The notes: generated by a model from the sequence alone, not told the origin. A stretch of DNA of 39,889 bases from an uncultured Ruminococcus sp. (GCA_904377845.1 CAJFGR010000017.1:1-39889); one strand, 5' to 3'; positions 1 through 7,814 are shown, counted from the first letter of the stretch. Program-made: numbers and translations.

Positions 1-71
1 ACAAACAGGTGCTATGCACCCAGCCGGGAGCATAGCGCCGTTTGTTGTCAGCAGCCCGTTTCACGGTCTGC
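1..71. repeat. Long hairpin followed by a second short hairpin
   Basis: Positions 1-46 form an almost perfect inverted repeat: arms of 16-17 bases (ACAAAC..GCTATGC and GCATAGC..GTTTGT) around an inner CCC/GGG mini-stem. There is one bulged A and one T/G position that pairs only as a wobble in plus-strand RNA. A second hairpin follows at 51-71 (GCAG..CCG, loop TTTCA, CGG..CTGC). No T-run follows, so a simple terminator is unlikely. It could be a structured RNA, an element end or a palindromic repeat. The window edge prevents a decision. No gene is seen from 72 to 233. Confidence 0.5.
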
Positions 72-233
72 GTGTAGTTCCTTGTAAACTGACCTAAATT
101 GCTTTTCTAATATAACTATGCAATAATTTTATCACCCTGTATTAAAACAAACAATACTGATCCACATGATTTATAAATTTCTGTTGCAAGTCGTCATTTC
201 GTCTTACTGATCATCTCTAGTAATATTGTGATG

Positions 234-782
234 CTATAACGATATATTGTACCAAATACAGAAAAATGGATATCTATCTGCATACTTTGAACCATTTGCT
301 GATGTCCATGTGCCATTGACCAGTGCCTCACCTTTAAAATTCAGCCAGTTCTTCCCATCAAAATGCATATGCCGCATCTGGTACGCTGAATCAAGCATTG
401 CAGAGTGTGTATATACAATGCTAAGGAATGGATCTCGCCCATGGATTAAGAGATACTGCAGATAATCCGGGAAACTGTCTGCAAACTGTTTCTTCCTGAA
501 TTCCGTCTCTACTGACAGGTCTTCATCGCGGACATCCGATGGATTGCATATGACATTATATGCAATGACATATGCGCCCTTTGCGATATAGTTTGCAAGT
601 TTCTCCGGCTCTTCCTTATACTTGGAATACTGCGGATCAATCTCGCTGCATGAGATATGGAACTTGCCATCGTTGAAACACATCTCGAACACCGCATTCA
701 TGCTCCTTTGATTCCGGTCCAGATATTCCCAGCTTTGCATCCACTGATCTGTAAATTCTTTGTAATTACTGTTGTTGCTCAT
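234..782 (-). CDS. Hypothetical protein, 182 aa, accessory
   Basis: I do not recognise the family. The protein is soluble, rich in aromatic residues (Trp, Tyr, Phe), and has no signal peptide or membrane segment. The start ATG at 780-782 follows a strong AGGAGG at a good distance. That ribosome binding site lies inside the 3' end of the upstream deoxyribonucleotidase gene, and the two coding regions overlap by 17 bases, so they are surely cotranscribed and probably translationally coupled. Partnership with a nucleotide phosphatase and the position beyond the 3' end of metA suggest an accessory or phage-derived pair. Function cannot be inferred from what I see. Confidence 0.75.
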   Translation of the reverse strand: MSNNSNYKEFTDQWMQSWEYLDRNQRSMNAVFEMCFNDGKFHISCSEIDPQYSKYKEEPEKLANYIAKGAYVIAYNVICNPSDVRDEDLSVETEFRKKQFADSFPDYLQYLLIHGRDPFLSIVYTHSAMLDSAYQMRHMHFDGKNWLNFKGEALVNGTWTSANGSKYADRYPFFCIWYNISL

Positions 783-1308
783 ACTGCTGCCTCCTGTATC
801 TTGATATGAAATTGATGAAATCCCGGTACGATGATACGGTTGCTAGATATCTCGGATCCCGGTTCCAAGGCTTTTCGTATAATACAGGTACTTTGGCTGC
901 TGATCTTACCACGTTGTGATATCCATCATCCAACATGAAGTCGCCGGATATATGGCATTTGTCATTACAGATCAGAGCATTCTCCGGATTTACCATAGGA
1001 AAGTCTCTTCTGATAGCATTCATGCGTGCTGTTGCACAACAAGGCGATACGCTAGTAGCCAGAACGACATCACCAAATTCCATTAAACTTGCAATGAATT
1101 CTGAAGCCCCATCATATACAGGTAAACCCCATATGAATTCTGGGTCTTGGAAATATTCCAACCGGCAATCCAATTCTCTTGAGATTGTTCCCCACTTTGT
1201 GATGTCCTCCAGTCCATAAGACGTTCCCATTTCTTCATTTAACCGCTCCAGGGCTGCCTCGTTTGTTTGATAGAGCACATCATCACAGTCAAGAATGATT
1301 TTCAGCAT
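766..1308 (-). CDS. 5'(3')-deoxyribonucleotidase-like HAD phosphatase
   Basis: This 180-residue protein begins with the HAD motif I as DCDDV (residues 7-11), where the first Asp is the expected nucleophile and the second the acid/base. A late DDG (about residue 127) fits motif IV for Mg binding. Size and motif spacing fit the NT5C type 5'(3')-deoxyribonucleotidases (PF06941), which remove phosphate from deoxynucleoside monophosphates. Such genes are common in phages and mobile islands. The start is supported by GGAGGAG seven bases upstream. It overlaps the next gene by 17 bases. The substrate is inferred from family resemblance only; another small HAD phosphatase activity remains possible. 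Confidence 0.8.
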   Translation of the reverse strand: MLKIILDCDDVLYQTNEAALERLNEEMGTSYGLEDITKWGTISRELDCRLEYFQDPEFIWGLPVYDGASEFIASLMEFGDVVLATSVSPCCATARMNAIRRDFPMVNPENALICNDKCHISGDFMLDDGYHNVVRSAAKVPVLYEKPWNRDPRYLATVSSYRDFINFISRYRRQQYEQQQ

Positions 1309-1372
1309 AAGTTTCTCCTCCTTTATTCGTTTATTTCAGAGGAAATATGAACGAAAAGAGGTAGATTTATAT

Positions 1373-1416
1373 AATAAAACCCGAATACAAAATAGGAATG
1401 TAATTCGGGTTTTATT
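1373..1416. terminator. Bidirectional Rho-independent terminator
   Basis: Perfect inverted repeat AATAAAACCCGAAT / ATTCGGGTTTTATT (14 bp arms, about 16-base loop) giving a T-rich tract on both strands. It lies between the metA stop and the deoxyribonucleotidase gene, so it most likely ends metA transcription on the minus strand. Confidence 0.8.
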
Positions 1417-1498
1417 CTTTCTTATTATGTAAATTAATACACTTTAAAACGACTCCAGTAACATGCAGGCTCTCTTTTATTTTTACTACACCATTTTC

Positions 1499-1534
1499 AT
1501 GCCAAAGTATGCCAAAATATGCCATGTTATGCCA
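1499..1534. repeat. Four ATGCCA repeats at exact 10-bp spacing
   Basis: ATGCCA occurs at 1499, 1509, 1519 and 1529, once per helical turn on the same face of DNA. The array sits 60-95 bp beyond the metA stop codon in non-coding sequence. Such phased direct repeats resemble the arm-type sites bound by tyrosine recombinases or excisionases, or a cooperative repressor site. The rest of 1417-1593 shows no gene. Confidence 0.6.
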
Positions 1535-1593
1535 ATTTCAGTTTTGGGGGCAGAAAACATTAGATATCCAAAAACTAACGTATTTACGCGGTT

Positions 1594-2523
1594 TTACGGC
1601 ATTTTTGAAGGCGTCCCGTACAGGTCATACGGCGTCGCCTGATAAACATAATAATTCACCCAGTTCGTATACAGGTTATTGGCATGGGATCTCCATGTGA
1701 GAACCGGCTTATTGTCCGGATCATCGTCCGGATAGTAGTTCTCCGGTATCTGCGGGTTTAATCCCCGTCCCATATCTCTCTTATATTCCGCATCTAAAGT
1801 CATGCGGTCATATTCAGGATGCCCCATAACAAAGATCTGTCTGCCTTCCTGCGCCATGCAGAGAAAGACTCCTGCCTGCCTCGAATCCGCCAGAATAGTA
1901 ATCCTGTCATCCGCTTCCAGCTTATCCTGCGGGACTTCCGTATGTCTGGAATGAGGTGCCATAAAAATATCATCAAATCCCCTCACCAGCGGAATCTTAC
2001 GGTTTCTCACACGATGGCGGTACACGCCGGACAGTTTCTTCGGCAGATCCGCCTTATCAATTCCGTAGTGATAATAAATACCTGCCTGAGCTCCCCAGCA
2101 CAGGTGAAGGGTCGATGTCACATTCGTCTTCGTCCATTCCATGATTGTTTTCAGCTCTTCCCAATAATCCACCTCCTCAAAAGGCATCTGTTCTACCGGG
2201 GCTCCCGTGATAATAAATCCGTCGAATTTTTTATCACAGATGCTCTCGAAGGGCTCGTAAAATTTATAAATATGACTTGTAGACGTATTTTTGGACACAT
2301 GGCTCGTCATGCGCACAAAGGTGACATCTACCTGAATCGGTGTATTAGACAGTGACCGGAGAATCTGGAGCTCCGTATCCTCTTTCAGCGGCATCAGATT
2401 CAGAAGCCCGATACTCAGCGGACGGATATCCTGATGAGCAGCCCTGTACTCGTCCATCACAAATATATTTTCCTGTTCCAGTATTTCTTTTACCGGAAGA
2501 TCGTTTTGTACTCGAATCGGCAT
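1594..2523 (-). CDS. metAA: Homoserine O-acetyltransferase (MetA/MetAA family)
   Basis: Acylates the hydroxyl of L-homoserine, the first committed step of methionine synthesis, in the cytoplasm. The 309-residue length matches the MetA family. The catalytic Cys is C142 in LHLCWGAQ, with H235 and E237 in MGHPEYD completing the active site. Residue 111 is Glu (GAPVEQMPF). From the literature on this family, Glu at 111 favours acetyl-CoA whereas Gly (as in E. coli) favours succinyl-CoA, so I call it an acetyltransferase despite the metA name. The start is supported by GAGGAG upstream. Monocistronic, with its own promoter at 2589-2618. The last residues (GTPSKMP) differ from the C-termini I remember for the family and could reflect an insertion at the 3' end. 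Confidence 0.93.
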   Translation of the reverse strand: MPIRVQNDLPVKEILEQENIFVMDEYRAAHQDIRPLSIGLLNLMPLKEDTELQILRSLSNTPIQVDVTFVRMTSHVSKNTSTSHIYKFYEPFESICDKKFDGFIITGAPVEQMPFEEVDYWEELKTIMEWTKTNVTSTLHLCWGAQAGIYYHYGIDKADLPKKLSGVYRHRVRNRKIPLVRGFDDIFMAPHSRHTEVPQDKLEADDRITILADSRQAGVFLCMAQEGRQIFVMGHPEYDRMTLDAEYKRDMGRGLNPQIPENYYPDDDPDNKPVLTWRSHANNLYTNWVNYYVYQATPYDLYGTPSKMP

Positions 2524-2553
2524 ATTAGTACTCCTCTTCTGTCATTATGTATT

Positions 2554-2574
2554 TCCGGCGCATTCCCCGCCGGA
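2554..2574 (-). other. Hairpin in metAA 5' leader
   Basis: TCCGGCG / CGCCGGA, a perfect 7-bp stem with a 7-base loop, lies in the roughly 60-base leader between the promoter and the metAA ribosome binding site. It is far too short for a SAM riboswitch. It may protect the 5' end of the mRNA or affect translation. Confidence 0.5.
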
Positions 2575-2588
2575 GAGACGATAGTAAA

Positions 2589-2618
2589 ATTATAACGCTA
2601 TATACATCCGACCGTCAA
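2589..2618 (-). promoter_or_regulatory. Sigma-A promoter of metAA
   Basis: Minus strand TTGACG (2613-2618), 18-base spacer, TATAAT (2589-2594). Good vegetative consensus placed about 65 bases upstream of the start codon. Confidence 0.75.
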
Positions 2619-2664
2619 TAAAGAATAAGAAAACACAGAATTTGATAATAAGAATAGAATATCA

Positions 2665-2694
2665 TAGGAAAAGGCCCGGGAATTCTCCCGGACC
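2665..2694 (-). terminator. Rho-independent terminator after the DUF1540 gene
   Basis: Minus strand stem GGTCCGGGA / TCCCGGGCC followed by TTTTCC. It lies 45 bases after the stop of the DUF1540 gene. Confidence 0.8.
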
Positions 2695-2738
2695 CTCTAT
2701 CAATTTCACCTGTTGCACTTCTGCACCGATACTCATGA

Positions 2739-3068
2739 TCAGCCACAGTGGCACTGGAATGTTGCACATTCTGTTCCGTCCGCTGTTCTGGCGCTTCCGC
2801 CTTCTACGCTGATCTTTCCTGCATGGCATTTGCACTGCTCATTGTACATACAATTTGTAGCTTTGCAGTCGATTGCCGAACGGTCGGATGCCTCATGCAT
2901 AGAATTCATAGAATTGCCGTAACTGCCTTCTTTTCTTTCCTGGAAACTGTCACAACAGGTCTCCTGAGGATTCTTTGCATTCTCTCCGCCCACCTGGATC
3001 TTGTCAAGATCGCAAAGATACTGCTGATTGTGTACACAAGTCTGTACAGTACATTTTAATTCCGGCAT
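2739..3068 (-). CDS. DUF1540 protein with two cysteine-rich repeats
   Basis: This 109-residue protein contains two copies of a short cysteine module: residues 5-39 (CTVQTC..C..CCDSF) and residues about 68-107 (CKATNC..C..C..F). This pattern is typical of DUF1540 domains, which are small putative metal-binding units common in Clostridia and some Bacilli. Function is not established; metal binding is inferred from the cysteine spacing. No signal peptide or membrane segment. AGAGGAGG stands in front of the ATG. It lies 65 bases downstream of the aldo/keto reductase gene and is followed by a good terminator, so it could be the last gene of that operon or have its own promoter in the short gap. 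Confidence 0.85.
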   Translation of the reverse strand: MPELKCTVQTCVHNQQYLCDLDKIQVGGENAKNPQETCCDSFQERKEGSYGNSMNSMHEASDRSAIDCKATNCMYNEQCKCHAGKISVEGGSARTADGTECATFQCHCG

Positions 3069-3132
3069 AATAATACCTCCTCTTTCTACAGATTCAGAAT
3101 CATTATGCCCTCTTTATATTGAAAATATACCT

Positions 3133-4002
3133 CTATATTCTCACACGTTCCCTGTCCGGATGTTCTCCCGACCACCCTGTCTGCGGCATTGTCGCCAGCC
3201 TCCAGATATCTTCCTGTTCCATTTCAAACGAAAACAGGTCAAGATTTTCTCTCATCCGCTCTACAGTCGAAGATTTCGGAAGAGGAATAATTCCACGCTG
3301 AACTGCAAATTTCAGACAGATCTGTGCGGGTGACACGCCGTATTTCCCCGAAAGCTTCTGCACAAGAGGCTCATCCAGAACTCTCCTGCGGCCCATCGGG
3401 CTCCACGCTTCCACAAGAATATTCTGGTCTTTACAGTAGCTGACCACTGCTTCCTGACTGTATCCGGGATGATATTCAATCTGATTCACTACAGGTCTGA
3501 TTTTGCAGTCTTTCAGAATATTGTCAATATGATGGGGAAGGAAATTGCTCAGACCTATGGCACGGATCTTTCCTTCCGCGCAGAGTTCCTCCATTGCACG
3601 CCACGTCTCCCGGTCGAGATTTCTCCAGTCCGCATATTCCGGTTCAGGGAGCGGCCAGTGGATCAGATAAAGATCAAGATAATCCGTCTCCAGTTTTTCC
3701 AGGGTGCGTGTGAAAGCCGTTTTTACAGTCTCATATCCCATCTCTGTCTTCCATAGTTTGCTTGCAATAAAGAAATCATCTCTGTGCAGCCCGCTCTCCC
3801 TGACCGCCTCTGCCAGATATGTTTCTGTCCCATAGAATGACGCCGTATCAAAATAGCGGTATCCGCTCTCAATCGCCATACGGATTACATCGGCATTTCT
3901 TCCTTCCGCAGCCTTATATGTACCAAATCCTACTGCCGGAATCTGTACTCCGTTATTTAATATATAGCTTCCCTCTTTTTTCAAAATAGATTCATTTCTC
4001 AT
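3133..4002 (-). CDS. Aldo/keto reductase
   Basis: A 289-residue NADPH-dependent aldo/keto reductase of the bacterial 2,5-diketogluconate reductase-like type (AKR5 group). The catalytic tetrad is visible: D52 and Y57 (YFDTASFYG), K82 (ASKLW) and H115 (LIHWPLP). Motifs GLSNF and VNQIEYHP, followed by the C-terminal PKSSTVERMRENL nucleotide-binding segment, complete the TIM-barrel signature. It reduces carbonyl groups of aldehydes or ketones; the natural substrate is unknown. The start has GAGGAAAG upstream. It lies 10 bases after the YdcF-family gene and is probably cotranscribed with it and the SEC-C gene. Confidence 0.92.
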   Translation of the reverse strand: MRNESILKKEGSYILNNGVQIPAVGFGTYKAAEGRNADVIRMAIESGYRYFDTASFYGTETYLAEAVRESGLHRDDFFIASKLWKTEMGYETVKTAFTRTLEKLETDYLDLYLIHWPLPEPEYADWRNLDRETWRAMEELCAEGKIRAIGLSNFLPHHIDNILKDCKIRPVVNQIEYHPGYSQEAVVSYCKDQNILVEAWSPMGRRRVLDEPLVQKLSGKYGVSPAQICLKFAVQRGIIPLPKSSTVERMRENLDLFSFEMEQEDIWRLATMPQTGWSGEHPDRERVRI

Positions 4003-4012
4003 TTTTCTTTCC

Positions 4013-4753
4013 TCAATTTGATTTGAAACGGCCCGGTCTCATCCTCATCCAGACCGAAATTACGGCAAAAAATTCTCTGGTAAGATAATTAATCTGAAAT
4101 ATCGGATTGGAGCTGGCAGGAATCTTGTATATATTTTTGTATCCTTCCTGTGCAGCAATCAGACACGAACGGTACATATGGAAACCGTTCGTCACGATCC
4201 CCACACTGTCATGTTCCGGATCCGTATATTTGCCGCTGTACCTGAGATTTTCCCTTGTTGAAGCAGAACGGTTCTCTCTGACAATTCTTCCCGGATCAAT
4301 TCCACAGCTGATCAGATAATCTCCCATAGCGTCTGCTTCCGTTATATCCTCTCCCGGACCTTTTCCGCCCGAGACAATTACTTTTGTCTCCGGAAACTCC
4401 CTCAGATAACGGACAGCCCGATCAAGCCGCCGTTTCAGAGAATCTGTAATCTTTATGCCCTTTACCTGGGCTCCCAGAACAATAATACAATCTGTTTTCC
4501 TGTCGTAACGCGAAAACATTGCGGATACAATCAGAGCCTCTACGGATATGAAACACACCCAGAGCACCCCACAGACTGCCGCCAGCCCTGTATACACGTA
4601 TACAGGAAACGGCGCACATCCGATCAAAAGATGTACGCCGCCTGTGAGCAGCCAGAAGACTGCAAAAGTCGATCTCAGTTTTCGTGAATGATATACAAGC
4701 ATCAGATAATATAAAATACACAAAACACCTGTAATCAGAAAATAATACTTCAT
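4013..4753 (-). CDS. YdcF/SanA-family (DUF218) membrane protein
   Basis: This 246-residue protein has three N-terminal membrane segments (about residues 3-21, 29-47, 51-78) followed by a cytoplasmic or extracellular DUF218 domain starting at CIIVLGAQVKG near residue 89. Typical DUF218 signatures follow: VSGGKG, E..AM..YL, and the STRENL segment. The family includes E. coli SanA, ElyC and YdcF, linked to envelope integrity; the biochemical role is not known. The ATG follows the stop codon of the SEC-C gene with no intervening base, indicating tight coupling in one operon. Confidence 0.9.
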   Translation of the reverse strand: MKYYFLITGVLCILYYLMLVYHSRKLRSTFAVFWLLTGGVHLLIGCAPFPVYVYTGLAAVCGVLWVCFISVEALIVSAMFSRYDRKTDCIIVLGAQVKGIKITDSLKRRLDRAVRYLREFPETKVIVSGGKGPGEDITEADAMGDYLISCGIDPGRIVRENRSASTRENLRYSGKYTDPEHDSVGIVTNGFHMYRSCLIAAQEGYKNIYKIPASSNPIFQINYLTREFFAVISVWMRMRPGRFKSN

Positions 4754-5269
4754 CTATGCATTTCTTCCACAGCACTTTTTATATTTCTTTCCACTGCCAC
4801 AGGGACACGGATCATTTCTGCCGATTTTTTTCGGCTTGCGGATCGTTCCGGATGCTTTCTGCTCTCTGTAAAGACGTTTTCTCGTCTCCTCATCAAAAAT
4901 TGCTTCCCACTGCGGCAGACCGTAAAGCCAGTCAGCCTTGGCATCTACCATATTTTTATACAGTCTCTCCTTGTCGAAACCAAGACTTACTTCTGTATCC
5001 TCTGTCATAGTCTCGATCGGATTCGGTATTACAAGACTGTCGTTGATTCCGTCAAGGAAGCCTACCATTGTCATAACGTCCTGTCCATATTTCTCAGCCA
5101 GCTCTTTCACAGTCCCCTTTACCACTGTATCAGGATCTTCAAGAAGCTGCTCGTAAATTCCTTTCTCAATCAGAAAATAATTTGCCCAGAATTTCTCAAG
5201 CTGATCCTTTGACAGCGTCTGGTCATACGCCATACCACGCCACTGATCCAGTAAACTTTTTTCACTCAT
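4754..5269 (-). CDS. SEC-C motif protein
   Basis: A 171-residue soluble protein whose C-terminus (about residues 150-170) carries a textbook SEC-C zinc motif, [18 protein letters not shown]. The motif is named after the SecA C-terminus, where it binds Zn and contacts SecB or ribosomes; in stand-alone proteins it is thought to recruit to the ribosome or other partners. The N-terminal ~140 residues are acidic and helical with no function I recognise. First gene of a SEC-C/YdcF/aldo-keto reductase operon. The start has AAAGGAG upstream and a vegetative promoter at 5315-5343. Confidence 0.88.
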   Translation of the reverse strand: MSEKSLLDQWRGMAYDQTLSKDQLEKFWANYFLIEKGIYEQLLEDPDTVVKGTVKELAEKYGQDVMTMVGFLDGINDSLVIPNPIETMTEDTEVSLGFDKERLYKNMVDAKADWLYGLPQWEAIFDEETRKRLYREQKASGTIRKPKKIGRNDPCPCGSGKKYKKCCGRNA

Positions 5270-5314
5270 TGTATATTACTCCTTTATCTGTTATCTGAAA
5301 ATCTGTCGCTGAAT

Positions 5315-5343
5315 ATTATATACCAAAAATTGTTTGCCGTAAA
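5315..5343 (-). promoter_or_regulatory. Promoter of SEC-C operon
   Basis: Minus strand TTTACG (5338-5343), 17-base spacer, TATAAT (5315-5320). Its -35 hexamer overlaps that of the divergent promoter on the plus strand. Confidence 0.7.
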
Positions 5344-5362
5344 CCGTTATTTTCGTTATACT
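5334..5362 (+). promoter_or_regulatory. Promoter of 77-aa membrane protein gene
   Basis: TTGCCG (5334-5339), 17-base spacer, TATACT (5357-5362). Divergent from, and sharing -35 bases with, the SEC-C promoter. Confidence 0.7.
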
Positions 5363-5421
5363 GTATTTATCACTGATGTTTTATCCCATCAAATAGATTT
5401 TTATATTCAGGAGTATATTTT

Positions 5422-5655
5422 ATGAATAAGTTAAAACGTATCTTTGCACTGGCCGGTGCTGTTCTTCTCATTTGTATGTATGCATCCACACTGGTATTTG
5501 CACTTATAGATTCGCCTGCGGCCTCGGATCTTCTCAAAGCGTCTATAGCTGCAACTATACTGATTCCTGTTCTGTTATATGCTTATATACTTGTCGCACG
5601 CTTATTAAAGAATCACAGTGAAAATGACGAAGATCCGCACAACAACGTCTTATAA
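5422..5655 (+). CDS. Small two-pass membrane protein
   Basis: A 77-residue protein with two hydrophobic segments (about residues 8-27 and 37-60) and a charged C-terminal tail rich in Asn, Asp and Glu. The basic N-terminus (MNKLKR) suggests the N-terminus stays inside, giving a hairpin topology with both ends in the cytoplasm. I know no function. The gene is real by its own promoter at 5334-5362 and an AGGAGT ribosome binding site ten bases before the ATG. It is transcribed divergently from the SEC-C operon and convergently with the next small gene, without an evident terminator of its own. Confidence 0.75.
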   Translation: MNKLKRIFALAGAVLLICMYASTLVFALIDSPAASDLLKASIAATILIPVLLYAYILVARLLKNHSENDEDPHNNVL

Positions 5656-5677
5656 ATTCAATAATTCCATAAAATAT

Positions 5678-5836
5678 TCAGACATATAACAATTCTGCCA
5701 GTTTCAGGGCGCGTTCCGTGTCTTCAGCACTCTCCGTCTGCCATCTGCCGGCAGGCGGTGTCATCGCTTGTCTTCTTTTCAGGTATTCTTCCATCGATAT
5801 CATATTTCCTGCCGTTTCATTGCTGTTCTGACGCAT
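5678..5836 (-). CDS. Small hypothetical protein, 52 aa
   Basis: I place the start at the ATG at 5834-5836, because GGAGG lies seven bases upstream in an A-rich stretch; an in-frame upstream ATG has no such site. The protein (MRQNSNETAGNM..) is hydrophilic with a helical C-terminus (ALKLAELLYV) and no recognisable domain. It lies behind the strong terminator that ends purA, so it needs its own promoter, which I could not define. Function unknown. Confidence 0.6.
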   Translation of the reverse strand: MRQNSNETAGNMISMEEYLKRRQAMTPPAGRWQTESAEDTERALKLAELLYV

Positions 5837-5901
5837 AAAAATACCTCCTTTTTTTAATCTCAGCCTTATATTATATGTGCAGTACACAGAATTTATGACT
5901 A

Positions 5902-5957
5902 AAAAAACTGCCACAGTACTCTGGTCTTAATACACCTTTGTACTATGGCAGTTTTTA
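5902..5957. terminator. Terminator after purA
   Basis: Inverted repeat AAAAACTGCCA.AGTAC / GTACT.TGGCAGTTTTT with a 20-base loop and T-runs on both strands. It lies 36 bases after the purA stop. Confidence 0.85.
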
Positions 5958-5992
5958 TTTTACTCTGATGTGGATTACAAACTCACATTCTA

Positions 5993-7273
5993 TTATTTGT
6001 TACGGTAGATAATATCTTCTCTTCCCGGACCGTTACTGATCATTGTGATCGGGTAGCCGATCTCTTTCTCAACAAATTCAATATAATTCCGGCAGTTCTC
6101 CGGAAGATCCTCGTATTTTCTGATGCCGCGAATATCTGTCTTCCATCCCGGCAGCTTCTTAAATACAGGTTTTGCTTTCTCAAGAAGATGTGTAACAGGG
6201 AACTCTGTAGTAACTTCTCCATTAATCTCGTATCCGACACATACCGGAATCTCATCCAGATACCCGAGAACATCAAGCACTGTAAAGGCCACGTCCGTCG
6301 TGCCCTGAAGTCTGCATCCGTATTTAGATGCAACACAGTCGAACCAGCCGACACGTCTCGGACGTCCTGTCGTAGCACCGAATTCACCGCCGTCACCGCC
6401 ACGGTTTCTCAGCTCATCCGCTTCATCGCCGAAGATCTCACTCACAAATGCGCCTGCACCTACAGCACTTGAATAAGCTTTACATACTGTAATGATCTGC
6501 TTGATCTCATACGGCGGAATGCCTGCTCCGATTGCTCCGTATGCGGCAAGTGTAGAAGACGATGTAACCATCGGATAAATTCCGTGATCCGGGTCTTTCA
6601 GAGATCCGAGCTGTCCCTCTAAGAGAATGTTCTTGCCTTCTTTGATCGCATTGTAGAGATAAAGAGAAACATTGCACACATAAGGTGCCACCATTTCCTT
6701 GTAGCTTATCAGCTCTTTATATAATTCATCAGGATCGATCAGTGGTTTATGGTAGAGATGCTCAAGCAGCACATTTTTCTGTTCTGCAACACGGACAACT
6801 TTTTCTCTGAGCAGATCATCGTCGAAAAGCTCGCTCACCTGAAAGCCGATCTTTGAATATTTGTCTGAATAGAACGGTGCGATTCCGGATTTTGTGGAAC
6901 CGAAAGATTTTCCGCCGAGACGCTCTTCCTCATATGCGTCAAAATTCTTGTGATAAGACATTACCATCTGTGCTCTGTCGGAGACAAGAATCTTCGGCAT
7001 CGGAACACCGCGGTCTACAATAGACTGAATCTCATTGAATAACTTCGGCACATCAAGTGCGACTCCGTTTCCGATAATGCTCGTTGTATGTCCGTAAAAT
7101 ACTCCGGACGGCAGTGTATGCAGCGCAAATTTGCCATAATCGTTTACGATCGTGTGGCCTGCGTTCGCACCACCCTGAAAACGTACGATGATATCGGATT
7201 CTTTTCCGAGCATATCTGTAATTTTGCCCTTTCCTTCATCGCCCCAGTTTGCACCAACTACTGCTTTTACCAT
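5993..7273 (-). CDS. purA: Adenylosuccinate synthetase
   Basis: Makes adenylosuccinate from IMP, aspartate and GTP, the first step from IMP to AMP. The 426-residue length is normal. The glycine-rich P-loop GDEGKGK starts at residue 11, with catalytic D12 and H40 (GGANAGH). GSTKSGIAP, the IMP-binding TTGRPRR and the C-terminal GPGRED are all present. I choose the ATG at 7271-7273 because AGGAGG stands eight bases upstream; the reading frame extends further 5' but without a binding site, and the promoter -10 is at 7346. Monocistronic, with its own promoter and terminator. The leader can form an eight-pair hairpin (AACGGCGG / CCGCTGTT), role unknown. Confidence 0.97.
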   Translation of the reverse strand: MVKAVVGANWGDEGKGKITDMLGKESDIIVRFQGGANAGHTIVNDYGKFALHTLPSGVFYGHTTSIIGNGVALDVPKLFNEIQSIVDRGVPMPKILVSDRAQMVMSYHKNFDAYEEERLGGKSFGSTKSGIAPFYSDKYSKIGFQVSELFDDDLLREKVVRVAEQKNVLLEHLYHKPLIDPDELYKELISYKEMVAPYVCNVSLYLYNAIKEGKNILLEGQLGSLKDPDHGIYPMVTSSSTLAAYGAIGAGIPPYEIKQIITVCKAYSSAVGAGAFVSEIFGDEADELRNRGGDGGEFGATTGRPRRVGWFDCVASKYGCRLQGTTDVAFTVLDVLGYLDEIPVCVGYEINGEVTTEFPVTHLLEKAKPVFKKLPGWKTDIRGIRKYEDLPENCRNYIEFVEKEIGYPITMISNGPGREDIIYRNK

Positions 7274-7345
7274 TTTTATTCCTCCTGCGTATCGTGTTTG
7301 CCGATATAATATTAACAGCGGCAATTATAAACAACCGCCGTTAGA

Positions 7346-7374
7346 ATTATACTATAGATTTTGCTTTCTGTAAA
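7346..7374 (-). promoter_or_regulatory. Promoter of purA
   Basis: Minus strand TTTACA (7369-7374), 17-base spacer, TATAAT (7346-7351). Strong vegetative consensus. Confidence 0.75.
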
Positions 7375-7501
7375 ATGTTATTTTCAATTTACCGGGCTAT
7401 TGTAATTAAAGTAAAAAAGTATTACAATAAGAAACATATCCGGGATGTTCTCTTTTCATAATAATTGGGAGTACATCTTCTGGCAGAAAGGAGATCTTGC
7501 A

Positions 7502-7765
7502 TTGAAAAAATTATTAAAATGGTTTAGTATCTTTGCTGTCATCGGAACAGCGATCGGACTTGCCGTTGCTTACTTTTGCAAAAGCAGCTCCGGTAATCCC
7601 GAGGAAAATGAAAGAGATTATACGGAGGATGAGGATTTTGATCTGGATGCCGATCTGCAGCCGGCAGAAAGAGAGTATGTTTCTCTGAAAAAGGAAACTG
7701 ATAAAGAAGAAAAGCCGTTTCAGGATGACACTGCAGAAAAGTCCGACGAATCAGAGAAAGAATAA
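7502..7765 (+). CDS. Single-pass membrane protein with acidic tail
   Basis: I set the start at the TTG at 7502-7504: GGAG lies eight bases upstream, and the protein then begins with a basic MKKLLKW followed by one hydrophobic segment (about residues 7-25). The reading frame could start earlier at 7445, but the leader would then be polar and lack a good binding site. The remaining ~60 residues are very acidic and lysine-rich (DEDFDLDADL), probably disordered. A Cys at the end of the membrane segment is not in a lipobox context. Function unknown. It ends at the terminator shared with the MocR gene. Confidence 0.7.
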   Translation: MKKLLKWFSIFAVIGTAIGLAVAYFCKSSSGNPEENERDYTEDEDFDLDADLQPAEREYVSLKKETDKEEKPFQDDTAEKSDESEKE

Positions 7766-7777
7766 TGACGCAGACAG

Positions 7778-7812
7778 AAAAAGTGCCGGGAATCAATATC
7801 CGGCACTTTTTT
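7778..7812. terminator. Bidirectional terminator between convergent genes
   Basis: AAAAAGTGCCGG / CCGGCACTTTTTT around a ten-base loop. It serves the plus-strand membrane protein gene and the minus-strand MocR gene, whose stop codon is two bases away. Confidence 0.9.
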
Positions 7813-7814
7813 AA

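Noticed and set aside
2524-2600. SAM riboswitch in front of metAA
   Set aside because: The leader is only about 60 bases with one simple hairpin; none of the conserved S-box stems or a terminator is present.
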